Of a DNA stretch of 64,000 nucleotides, positions 31,139-39,900 are shown piece by piece. Origin of the DNA: JACVCJ01 sp052437175 (lineage in GTDB: Bacteria > Bacteroidota > Bacteroidia > CAIKAF01); assembly GCA_052437175.1 (NCBI GenBank), contig JBQVOK010000001.1:496001-560000 (forward strand). The letters run 5' to 3'. The notes below the pieces were generated by a model. That model was not told the DNA's origin. It did not search any database and worked only from the letters and a program-made list of their open reading frames with translations. How positions within the stretch are numbered: position 1 is the first letter of the stretch; every line of letters begins with the position of its first letter. Both the position numbers and the translations under genes were made by a program.

Positions 31139-32623
31139 ATGCTGGGCGAGGAGCAAATACGTTTTATATTCGGACTGAAGCTGGGACAGCTGCGGCGGGA
31201 AAAGAACATCACCCCGGCCGAGCTGGCGGCACGTTGCGGATTCAGCGTATCTTACCTCAACGAGATCGAAAAGGGCAAGAAGTATCCCAAGGCCGAAAAG
31301 ATCATGGCCCTGGCCGCCGCGCTCGATACGCCCTACGACCACCTGGTATCCCTGCAGCTGGGTCGCAAAATGGCCCCGGTGGCCGATCTGCTGCAGTCCG
31401 GCTTCCTGGATAACCTTTCCGGCATTTTTGGCATCGAGCCCGCCCGCGTCATCGATATGGTATCCAATGCCCCGGCCAAAGTGGGGGCTTTTATCAATAC
31501 GCTCATCGAAATTGCCCGGGCCTACGATATGAACCGGGAGCAGTTCTACAATGCCACCCTGCGTTCGTTCCAGGAACTGAACGATAATCACTTTCCGGCG
31601 ATCGAAGAGGCGGCCCTGCGTTTTGCAGACAGCTTTGAAGGGGAGTCCTTCTTTCACTTTGACGTACTGCGGATGAAAGACATTCTGGAAGAGCGTTTCG
31701 GCACCCGCGTGTACGAAGACCGGCTGGACGCTCACCCGGAACTGGCGCATTTCCGTTCGTTCTACAAACCGGGAGCACAGCCGGAGCTCTGGATCAGCAG
31801 CCGGCTTTCGGGCAAACAGAAGAAATTCCTGCTGGCCAAGGAGATCGGGTATCATATACTGAACCTGGACCGGGAGTCGCGTGTATATATACTGGAAGGC
31901 CGCACCAATGTGGAATCGTTCGAGCAGGCGCTCACCAATTTCCGGGCTTCGTATTTTGCCGGCGCCCTGCTGCTTCCCGGAAGGGAACTCAGCGCCGACC
32001 TCAAGACCCTGTTCGCATCTACGTATTTCGATAAAGAGGCCTGGCTGCACCTGCTGAAAAAGTACGAGACCACCCCGGAAACGCTTATGTATCGTTTAAC
32101 GAACCTTTTGCCGGCGGAATTCGGACTGAACAGCTTGTTCTTCCTGCGTTTCCACCATGAAAAAGGCGACCCGGAATTCACGCTTTCCAAAGAACTGCAC
32201 CTGAGCCGCCGCCATACCCCGCACGGCAACGACCGGGGTGAACATTACTGCCGCCGCTGGGTCTCGCTTAAGATATTCAGCAGCATAGAGCCAGGCAAGC
32301 CCGCCATGGCCATACAACACAGCCGCTATGTAGACTCCGACAAGGAATACCTGCTTATTTCCATGGCGCGGCAGCTGGTACGCAGCGAAGGCGGCGAGGT
32401 CTCCATCAGTATCGGCATACCGCTTACCGAAGAGTCTAAAAAAGTGATCCGTTTCTGGAACGATGAAGAACATATACCGCAGCATACCGTAAATGTAACC
32501 TGCGAACGCTGTCCCCTGGGCGACTGTAAGGAACGGGTGGCCCTGCCCCGCATTTACCTGCAGGAAAAAAAGAACGCCGAACTTTCGGCACTACTCGGAG
32601 ATCTGCTGAACGTAGAGAAATAG
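31139..32623 (+). CDS. ScfR/RamB-like XRE regulator with degenerate IrrE (ImmA) domain
   Basis: 494 residues. An XRE helix-turn-helix lies at about 12-68 (LGQLRREKNITPAELAARCG, then SYLNEIEKGKKYP). A central IrrE/ImmA-like domain follows at about 215-330. Its zinc motif position reads KEIGY (234-238), not HExxH, so peptidase activity is lost. A C-terminal DUF2083-type domain carries Cys455, Cys458 and Cys463 (CERC, then C after PLGD). Proteins of this build (RamB, PrpC regulators, ScfR) sense acyl-CoA or other central-carbon metabolites. Multiple palindromes upstream suggest autoregulation. No obvious metabolic target gene is adjacent. Confidence 0.85.
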   Translation: MLGEEQIRFIFGLKLGQLRREKNITPAELAARCGFSVSYLNEIEKGKKYPKAEKIMALAAALDTPYDHLVSLQLGRKMAPVADLLQSGFLDNLSGIFGIEPARVIDMVSNAPAKVGAFINTLIEIARAYDMNREQFYNATLRSFQELNDNHFPAIEEAALRFADSFEGESFFHFDVLRMKDILEERFGTRVYEDRLDAHPELAHFRSFYKPGAQPELWISSRLSGKQKKFLLAKEIGYHILNLDRESRVYILEGRTNVESFEQALTNFRASYFAGALLLPGRELSADLKTLFASTYFDKEAWLHLLKKYETTPETLMYRLTNLLPAEFGLNSLFFLRFHHEKGDPEFTLSKELHLSRRHTPHGNDRGEHYCRRWVSLKIFSSIEPGKPAMAIQHSRYVDSDKEYLLISMARQLVRSEGGEVSISIGIPLTEESKKVIRFWNDEEHIPQHTVNVTCERCPLGDCKERVALPRIYLQEKKNAELSALLGDLLNVEK

Positions 32624-32690
32624 AGTGTTTACTTTCAGAAAAGTGTATTTTTAGCGTGTTTTTATACCTCCATAAAATGCCTGCAAGAAA

Positions 32691-33293
32691 ATGCCCACAG
32701 CTGAATACATGAGAAACGCTGAAAGAAGAACCCGCCTGGCCGAAGCTATCCTGACTGTCTTTATTTTGTCTTTCAGTCTGCTGAAGGCCGCATACCATGT
32801 GCCGTTTGAGAATATACTCTTTTTTATGCTGATGTCGGCATGGGCTGTTTTTTATATAGCACTGGGTATTTTTCGTTTCGGTTATCCGCTCCGGAAAGAA
32901 AGCGATAATTCCCGGGCTTTATCAATCCTTACAGGCTTTTCCATAGCGTTGTGGATACTGGCTGTGCTTTTTGATTCGCTGCGTTTACCTTTTTCCGGTT
33001 TTTTTATACTCCTGGGTATCGCCTGTATGCTGCTCAGCGGAATAAGTGCCCTGTTCCTGTATCGTAAAAAAAGAGACCCGCTGTTTGCTTCTCTCTTCAT
33101 AAGGACCTTTTTGTATACAGCCCTGGGTATAATCCTGTTTTCTCTGCCCAGGACCTTTAGCCTGGAACTTTTTTACAGGGAACATCCCGGCTATATAAAA
33201 GCTGTAAAGAAGGTGATGGAAAACCCGGAAGATACCGCAGCGCGAAAACAGCTTGAACAAGAGACGAAATGGCTGGAAGAAGGACAAAAATAA
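32691..33293 (+). CDS. Unknown four-helix integral membrane protein
   Basis: 200 residues, four hydrophobic segments at about 15-36, 43-60, 80-123 (two close helices) and 140-158, then a charged helical tail rich in Glu and Lys (ending TKWLEEGQK). ATG 32691 is the first in frame; ATG 32709 (MRNAERR) is also possible. I do not recognise the family. It is 67 bases behind the XRE gene and 8 bases before a 36-codon small ORF, so the three could form one transcript. Confidence 0.6.
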   Translation: MPTAEYMRNAERRTRLAEAILTVFILSFSLLKAAYHVPFENILFFMLMSAWAVFYIALGIFRFGYPLRKESDNSRALSILTGFSIALWILAVLFDSLRLPFSGFFILLGIACMLLSGISALFLYRKKRDPLFASLFIRTFLYTALGIILFSLPRTFSLELFYREHPGYIKAVKKVMENPEDTAARKQLEQETKWLEEGQK

Positions 33294-33301
33294 AAAAGAC
33301 A

Positions 33302-33412
33302 ATGAAGAGCCGGGGCCTGTGGCGTAAGCTATGGGAGACGTTGAACCCGTTGGGCGTGTTCCTGGAATTCCTGTTTGCGGTTTTTATAGATTTCGTTACT
33401 TCGTTGTTCTGA
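33302..33412 (+). CDS. Possible 36-residue small membrane-associated protein
   Basis: ATG 33302 to TGA 33410-33412. The translation starts with a basic amphipathic stretch (MKSRGLWRKLWETLN) and continues as a hydrophobic helix (GVFLEFLFAVFIDFVTSLF). It begins 8 bases after the stop of the membrane-protein gene and ends 16 bases before the Crp-type gene, filling the gap exactly. The composition is that of a small membrane peptide rather than random sequence, but there is no homology evidence. Confidence 0.4.
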   Translation: MKSRGLWRKLWETLNPLGVFLEFLFAVFIDFVTSLF

Positions 33413-33428
33413 AAGACCGCACCTTAAA

Positions 33429-34004
33429 ATGGAAAATATATACGTTGATCTTATTTCGGCCTACATCACGCTTACCGAAGAAGAAAAGCAGGCCATTGCC
33501 GGACTGGATATTTTCCGGGATTTTAAAAAAGGTACGGTCCTGCTCCGGGAAGGCGAAATATCTGATCGCTATTATTTTGTGATCAAAGGCTGCATCCGTA
33601 CCTATTATGTCATCGACGGCGAAGAAAAAACGAGCGCATTCTACATGGAGTCCGAATCCCTGGCGCCTGCCTGTACGGTGAACGGCCGGCCTTCGGAATA
33701 TTATGTGGCCTGCACCGAAGATGCTGTCCTTTTGGTGGCTGATGCGGAAATAGAACGGCGTACCTTTGAGAAATTCCCGCGTTTTGAGACCCTTTGCCGC
33801 CGTATGTCGGAAGAACTGCTGGCTAAAAACCAGGAAGCCTTCGATCATTTTAAGATCAGCAGTCCCGAAGAACGGTACCGCAGACTGCTGGAACACAGGC
33901 CGCAGCTTGTACAGCGGGTGCCCCTGCAACAACTGGCCTCTTACCTGGGCATACGCCCGGAATCGCTGAGTCGTATACGAAAAAGGATACACAAAAGGGA
34001 CTGA
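33429..34004 (+). CDS. Crp/Fnr-family transcriptional regulator
   Basis: 191 residues: an N-terminal effector beta-roll (about 20-120, with LLREGEISDRYYFVIKGCIR and a VNGRPSEYYVACTED region) and a C-terminal HTH, LQQLASYLGIRPESLSRIRKRI. The recognition helix keeps P-E-S-x-S-R, close to the E-x-x-S-R of FNR. It has no N-terminal Fe-S cysteines. The next gene, a quinone-oxidoreductase-like protein, is preceded by a perfect TTGAC-N4-GTCAA palindrome, just what such a recognition helix would bind, so that gene is the probable target. Confidence 0.88.
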   Translation: MENIYVDLISAYITLTEEEKQAIAGLDIFRDFKKGTVLLREGEISDRYYFVIKGCIRTYYVIDGEEKTSAFYMESESLAPACTVNGRPSEYYVACTEDAVLLVADAEIERRTFEKFPRFETLCRRMSEELLAKNQEAFDHFKISSPEERYRRLLEHRPQLVQRVPLQQLASYLGIRPESLSRIRKRIHKRD

Positions 34005-34048
34005 GTATGCCCGCACGTTGTTGTGTTATTGTATATAGGATGCTTTTT

Positions 34049-34062
34049 TTGACTTAAGTCAA
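34049..34062 (+). promoter_or_regulatory. Crp/Fnr-type operator upstream of the oxidoreductase gene
   Basis: TTGACTTAAGTCAA, a perfect 14-base palindrome of 5-N4-5 form (centre 34055.5). It lies 30.5 bases before the first base of the -7 element at 34086, the geometry of a class II activator site. Confidence 0.65.
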
Positions 34063-34085
34063 GGGATGCTGTGGAGCCCCTGTTC

Positions 34086-34093
34086 TACTTTTG
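34086..34093 (+). promoter_or_regulatory. -7 element of the oxidoreductase gene
   Basis: TACTTTTG, an exact match to TAnnTTTG, 20 bases upstream of the ATG. There is no TTG at -33; the palindrome takes its place. Confidence 0.55.
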
Positions 34094-34113
34094 CGGTGTC
34101 TTAAATTTCCTGT

Positions 34114-35079
34114 ATGGATAAAACCCTGATGAAAGCGGTGCGGTATACCCGTTATGGTCCGCCCCCGGTCCTTCAGCTGCAAGCGGTGGAAAAACCGCGA
34201 CCCCGCCGCAACGAAGTGCGGGTGAACGTATATGCGTCTACTGTATCGGCAGGTACGCTCTGGCTGCGCAAAGGCAGGGTAGACGGCTCTCCCTTGCTCA
34301 CTTTTTTCCTGCGCCTGATGTTCGGGCTCCGGGGACCGCGCCGGCAGATCACGGGCTACGAATTTTCGGGTGTGGTGGAGGCCTGCGGCGAAGACGTTAC
34401 GCAGTTCCGTCCGGGTGATGCGGTGTATGGAACGACCACCGGCCTGAAACAGGGCGCCTATGCAGAATATGTATGTGTACCCGAAAAACGGAAAGGCGGA
34501 GTGCTGATGCACAAACCTGCCGCTCTGCGTTTCAGTGAAGCGGCAGCCTTACCCGTAGGCGCAATGACGGCCCTGCAGCTGCTGCAAAGATCGGGGCTTG
34601 ATACGGGCCGGAAAATATTGATTTACGGCGCTTCGGGCAGTGTGGGCAGTTATGCCGTGCAACTGGCAAAATATTTCGGGGCGCAGGTAACGGCAGTATG
34701 CAGCACGGCCAATACCGACCTGGTAAAGAACATCGGCGCAGATAAGGTGTTCGACTATACCCAGACACATCCGGCGGACTGGGGAGGCGAATACGACGTT
34801 TTCCTGGAGGCCGTGAATAAACTGCCCCGCTCCAAAGCCCTGCCCCTGCTGAAAAAAGGCGGGCGATTTATATCTGTTACCTCACCCACGAAAGAGCGAA
34901 GCGAATACCTGCTCTTCCTGCACCGGATCATAGAGGCCGGGCACCTGAAACCGATCATCGACCGCTGCTATCCCCTGGAAGAGATCGTGGAGGCGCATAC
35001 CTATGCGGATGCCGGGCATAAAAAGGGCAATGTGGTCATTTACGTAACTACAAAGGCACGTGCAGAGGCCAGGGTCTAA
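34114..35079 (+). CDS. Zinc-free medium-chain dehydrogenase/reductase (quinone oxidoreductase type)
   Basis: 321-residue NAD(P)-dependent MDR protein. The GroES-like N-terminal domain lacks the structural-zinc cysteines and has TGYEFSGVVEACG. The Rossmann motif is YGASGSVGSYAVQLAKYFGA. The C-terminus has the KKGGRFISV and GHKKGNVVIYV segments usual in quinone reductase-like MDRs. ATG 34114 is chosen; ATG 34129 (MKAVRYTRYG) is also reasonable and would fit the family start better. Likely controlled by the Crp-type regulator upstream. Confidence 0.85.
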   Translation: MDKTLMKAVRYTRYGPPPVLQLQAVEKPRPRRNEVRVNVYASTVSAGTLWLRKGRVDGSPLLTFFLRLMFGLRGPRRQITGYEFSGVVEACGEDVTQFRPGDAVYGTTTGLKQGAYAEYVCVPEKRKGGVLMHKPAALRFSEAAALPVGAMTALQLLQRSGLDTGRKILIYGASGSVGSYAVQLAKYFGAQVTAVCSTANTDLVKNIGADKVFDYTQTHPADWGGEYDVFLEAVNKLPRSKALPLLKKGGRFISVTSPTKERSEYLLFLHRIIEAGHLKPIIDRCYPLEEIVEAHTYADAGHKKGNVVIYVTTKARAEARV

Positions 35080-35113
35080 TTCTTCGGGGTGGTTTGTGCT
35101 GTTGCCGCCATTT

Positions 35114-35143
35114 TTGTTTCCTGCGGAAAAAGTATTACCTTTG
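35114..35143 (+). promoter_or_regulatory. Promoter of the DEAD-box helicase gene
   Basis: TTG (35114-35116), a 19-base spacer and TACCTTTG (35136-35143), an exact TAnnTTTG. The TTG start codon is 152 bases downstream, leaving a leader of about 145 bases. Confidence 0.65.
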
Positions 35144-35149
35144 CCCTAA

Positions 35150-35295
35150 TTTAAACAGCGGCTCTTAGCTGACTTGGTTTCTTCTCTACTACGTACACTA
35201 GTAAAGTACATCCGGTCATAAGACAGTAAGGGTGTTTGTCTGTCACTTTCCTTATTCCGCTTGGGTGACAGCATTATTAAACATAGATTTATATC
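35150..35295 (+). other. Long structured 5' leader of the helicase gene
   Basis: About 145 bases with several inverted repeats, for example TGTCAC (35241-35246) / GTGACA (35265-35270) and GACAG/CTGTC flanking AGTAAGGGTGTTTGT. No ORF. Long leaders on DEAD-box helicase mRNAs are known for cold or autoregulatory control in other bacteria; here that is inference. Confidence 0.4.
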
Positions 35296-36669
35296 TTGAA
35301 TTTTGATCAACTGGGGCTTGTGGAGCCCATTCTGAAAGCCTTGCACGAAGAAGGTTATACCACACCTACGCCCATACAGCAACAGGCTATTCCCGTTGCT
35401 CTGCAGGGGCGCGACCTCCTGGGCTGTGCCCAGACGGGAACGGGTAAAACGGCGGCTTTCGCCATCCCGATCCTGCAGCATTTTTACAACAACCGCAGCG
35501 AACGAAAAGCCATCCGGGCCCTGATCCTTACGCCCACGCGTGAACTGGCTATCCAGATCGAGGACAGCTTTAAGGCCTATGGCCGGCATACCCGGCAGAA
35601 AAGCCTGGTAATCTTCGGCGGTGTGCCCCAGGGCAGCCAGGTGAACGGTCTGCGTAACGGGATCGACATCCTCATTGCTACGCCGGGCCGCCTGCTCGAC
35701 CTCATGAACCAGGGTTTTGTCAGGCTGGACCAGCTGGAAGTATTCGTGCTCGATGAAGCCGATCGTATGCTGGACATGGGTTTCATCAACGACGTAAAGA
35801 AAGTGATCGCCCGTATCCCGGCCAAGCGCCAGACGCTCTTTTTCTCGGCCACCATGCCGCCGGAAATTGCCGCCCTGGCCAACGGTATCCTGAAAGATCC
35901 CGTGAAAGTAGAGGTAACGCCGGTATCCTCTACCGCCGAAACCATTACGCAATCGGTGTACCACGTTTCCAAAAGCGATAAAAAATGGCTGATGGTGAAA
36001 CTGTTACAGGAAGATAATATTGAGCGTGTGCTTGTATTTTCGCGCACCAAACACGGCGCCGACCGTATTGTAAAAGAGCTGGCCAAGTTCAAGGTCGACG
36101 CGGCCGCCATCCACGGTAACAAATCACAGAACGCCCGTCAGCGTGCCCTGAACGATTTCAAGGCGCATAAACTGCAGGTGCTGGTGGCTACGGATATTGC
36201 CGCACGCGGTATCGACGTGGACGACCTTACCCACGTGATCAATTACGACCTGCCCGATGTGCCCGAGACCTATGTACACCGTATCGGCCGCACGGGCCGC
36301 GCGGGAGCCAGCGGTATCGCCATTGCCTTCTGCGAAGAGGAAGACCGCATCAACCTGCGCGATATTGAAAAGCTCACCGGTATTAAGATCCCCGTGGTAG
36401 AAGAACATCCTTTTGCCCTGCCGGACTACCACATCATACCCAGGGCCCAGCCCAAAGAGCAGAAGGGCCGTGGTGGACGTCAGCAGCGCGGCGGCAGTAA
36501 CGGCAACCGGAATGCGGCTTCTGCCAAACCGAAATCAGCTTCTGCCCAGGCAGCCCCAAGACCGCAGGCCCAGGCGCCGCAGGGTTCTGTAGCCGGTACT
36601 TCGGTATGGAAAAAGAATAAGAATAAAAAACGCCGCAATAAAAATAAAACAGCCCAGCCGGGCGTGTAA
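35296..36669 (+). CDS. DEAD-box ATP-dependent RNA helicase (RhlE-like), TTG start
   Basis: 457 residues. Motifs: Q (PTPIQQQAIP), I (AQTGTGKT), Ia (PTRELA), II (DEAD in VLDEADRMLDMGF), III (SAT), V (ATDIAARGIDV) and VI (HRIGRTGRAG). The C-terminal 80 residues are Gly/Gln/Ala- and Lys-rich (ending NKKRRNKNK and so on), a disordered basic RNA-binding tail as in RhlE proteins. The start is TTG at 35296: the translation MNFDQLGL from this codon matches the family N-terminus and no ATG is suitably placed. It acts in rRNA/mRNA remodelling. Confidence 0.93.
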   Translation: MNFDQLGLVEPILKALHEEGYTTPTPIQQQAIPVALQGRDLLGCAQTGTGKTAAFAIPILQHFYNNRSERKAIRALILTPTRELAIQIEDSFKAYGRHTRQKSLVIFGGVPQGSQVNGLRNGIDILIATPGRLLDLMNQGFVRLDQLEVFVLDEADRMLDMGFINDVKKVIARIPAKRQTLFFSATMPPEIAALANGILKDPVKVEVTPVSSTAETITQSVYHVSKSDKKWLMVKLLQEDNIERVLVFSRTKHGADRIVKELAKFKVDAAAIHGNKSQNARQRALNDFKAHKLQVLVATDIAARGIDVDDLTHVINYDLPDVPETYVHRIGRTGRAGASGIAIAFCEEEDRINLRDIEKLTGIKIPVVEEHPFALPDYHIIPRAQPKEQKGRGGRQQRGGSNGNRNAASAKPKSASAQAAPRPQAQAPQGSVAGTSVWKKNKNKKRRNKNKTAQPGV

Positions 36670-36691
36670 AAGCAGCGATAAACGTACAGGG

Positions 36692-36724
36692 AAAGGAGAG
36701 GGCAGATACCTTCTCCTTTTTTTT
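36692..36724 (+). terminator. Intrinsic terminator after the helicase gene
   Basis: AAAGGAGA (36692-36699) pairs with TCTCCTTT (36712-36719), extended inward by GG/CC, with a T-run to 36724. Confidence 0.85.
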
Positions 36725-36938
36725 ATTTTTCTGGATAAATAAAGGCGTTTATTCCGGGGAGGATCATGCGGTATCTCTATATAATCACTAAAGGTGTTTG
36801 TGTTTAATGTTCTCACATTTAATGTATTAAGTTTATTTTGCTTTTTCTTGAAAAATGAAGTAAACTTTTTTGAACTTCCCGGTAAAAAGGATATATATTG
36901 TGAATCAGTTAACCAATATTCATTTAATAAAATCCTTT

Positions 36939-39900
36939 ATGAAGAAATCCCTTGTTTCTTTGGCCACTGTGCTGGCCTCTCTCTTTTTATTTAATTCTTT
37001 CCTTCAGGCGCAGGTGCAGCAGCATGTATGGTACCTGCCGGAACAACAGGCCCGTTTTACCAGCGCTACGCCGGTAGTTTCCACTCCTCCCTTTTCGCCT
37101 TCCTCTTATATGGAATCGAACGGTGTGCACGATGCAGCCGGTAACATGATCCTGAAAGTGGTGGACGGAGTCGTGTATAACCGATACAACAACACCATCG
37201 GTTACCTGCAGAACTACGGCAACCGGGGGTATACGCCGGAGTTGGCGATTATCCCGGTAAAAGGTGAACTCTGCAGCTATTACATCGTGTACTCCGATTA
37301 TACACTGCCTATGCTGTGCTGCGTGAACGGCACAGAACCCTGCTGCTTTACGGGTACCGACCTGCGTTATTCCAAAGTAGACCTGGCGGCGAACAGCGGG
37401 CAGGGTGCTTTTGTATCGAACGGGAATGTGCTTTCGGCCACTACCGGCGGCAGTTGGGAGGGTTTTGCGGTAAGCCGCGCCGATGGTAGCGGTAACCGCC
37501 GTATTTTTCATATACGTATGGAAAATCCGCTCATCGTTAAAAAATACCTGGTCACGGGTACCGGTATTGCGTATGAGAACCAGTTCAGTGTGAGCCTGGG
37601 CAGCGGGGTGTATCCCGGCCTGAGTGCCGGGGAGACCGAGCTCTCGCACGATGGTACCAAACTGGCCATATCGGACCGTTACGACGGTAAGATCTATATG
37701 GTACACCTGAATGCGGCCACCGGAGCCCTGAATACTTCGCTGGGAACCGGCGGCGTAACTACCTTCAGTATGCCTTCGGGCGGATCGGCGAACGGTATCG
37801 AATTTACGCCGGATAACAGCCGCCTTTTTGTTTCGGACAATTATGGAACAGGCATCCGCTATATTACCCTGAGTTCGGGCGTTGTATCTGCCCCTGTGAC
37901 CGGTTCGGCCAACTGGGGAAGCTCTTTCCTGGAACTGGCGTATGATGCCGGTACGGGTTACCGCATCGGGGTGCTTCAGGGGGATAAACTGGGCCTGGTA
38001 ACCTCGCTCTCGGGCACGCCCGGCTTTACCAATACGGGTCTTACCCTGTATGGCGGAGACGACTGGTACAGCGGCATGAAGCGTTTACCCAAACAGATCG
38101 ACGGTGAGGATTACATTGCCCGCTTTTCGGGAAGTACCGGTACCGCGGCCTGTTGTGCCTTTAACTCCGGCATCGATGTACTGAGTTATAATGTAACCAG
38201 CACCCAGACCTGGAGCGGGACCAATCCCATCAACAGTGGTACGGTGCTTACCGTAGGACAGGAACTCCGCGTAAAAACAGGAGCGTATCTTACACTTACC
38301 AATCTTACCGTACGTTTCCTGGACCAGGCACGTGTAGTGGTAGAGCCGGGAGCCCGTCTTACCCTGAATAATACCACCCTTACCTCGGTGAACTGCGGAA
38401 CCATGTGGAAAGGTGTGGAAGTGCAGGGAAATTTCTCCGTAGCGCAAACCGCGGCTAACCAGGGTTACCTGTATGCGAATGCCGGTTCGGTGATCAGCAA
38501 TGCCATGGACGGGGTTCGCCTTTGCGGGACCCTGAGCGGCGGCGGCATAGACTGGGCCAAGACCGGCGGGGTGGTACGCGGTACAGGCGCCACTTTCCGC
38601 AATAACAAACGTGACGTGGAATTCCTCGGCTATTCCTTTGCCAATACCAGCTCTTTTTCCGATTGTACCTTTATTATTGACGCCGCGCTCAATAACGGGC
38701 AGGTGCCTTATGCCCGCGTATCGATGAATGGGGTGGACGGCGTGAGTTTCTCCGGCTGCGATTTTAAGAATACCACTACGGGACTGTATGCGGCAAACCA
38801 GCGCGGTTACGGCATTCATTCCATCGATGCTAAATTCCGGGTGTCGTTCCGTTGCCCGGTACTTGTGCCGTTCGGTACGCCCTGCCCGAGCCGCGACCGT
38901 TGTAAATTCGACGGCTTCGTATACGGCATCAATTCGTCAGCTTCCAGCACCGCATATACTACCGATGTACGCTACAGCGATTTCATCAATAACCAGTATG
39001 ATGTTTACCTGAGCGGACTTTCTATGCCGGTAGCGGTTGAAAATAATTTTACCGTGGCCAACCCGGTTCCCTACGGCGGTTTTATTCCCGTGTCCGCTGG
39101 TCTGTACCTGGACCAGTGTACCGGCTACCAGGTAGAGAACAACGTATTTACGTATACAGGTCCCGCCGGTGTGGGTTTTGTATTCGGTGCCTGGGTGAAC
39201 AACAGTAATAACGGGGGAGCGGCTCCGGATGTGAACCGTATCTATAACAATACGTTTAACGGGCTCATTGCGGCTGCCGTATCTACGGGCACCAATGTAC
39301 AGTTATCCGGAGGCAATGCCGTTTCCAATACCGGACTCACCTTTAAATGTAATAAGTTCAACGGAACAACGGCGGTTGACCTGTATATTGCAGGCCAGGT
39401 TTCGCCTTTCCAGGGCACCTGCCTGGTGGCGCCTGCCGGTTCACCGCATTCGCCGGCCAACAACCTGTTCTCGGTACCGGCTTCTCCCACAGATATTGGC
39501 AATACCATGGGTACGAGCTTCCAGCTGGATTACCGTTATTCGCCCAGTACTACCTTCCAGACGGCTCCGCGCAGCGGCCTCTACGATATTACCAATACTA
39601 CGGTAACAGCCTGTACCTCCCTGCCGGATTACAGCGCAGCCTCCTGTCCGGTAACCGTGTTCGACGGCGCCCGCATACGCGAGGTGGACCTGAGAGCTGA
39701 AAATTCTAATGAGCAGCTTGCCGGAGATAAGCAAAAACGCCTGGATGCCGGTGCTAAAGAACACCTGCTGCCCCTGGTATATGCTACCGACGGAGCCCAG
39801 CTCGAAAATGCACTGAAACCTTATGCACCTTACCTGGCCGACGAAGTATTGCTTGCCGTAATCCAACGGGCACCCGTACTGCCGGCAGGAACTGTAGTTT

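Noticed and set aside
33331..33582. An 83-codon ORF overlapping the start of the Crp gene
   Set aside because: Most of it overlaps the Crp-type gene in another frame; the 36-codon frame at 33302 fits the gap better.
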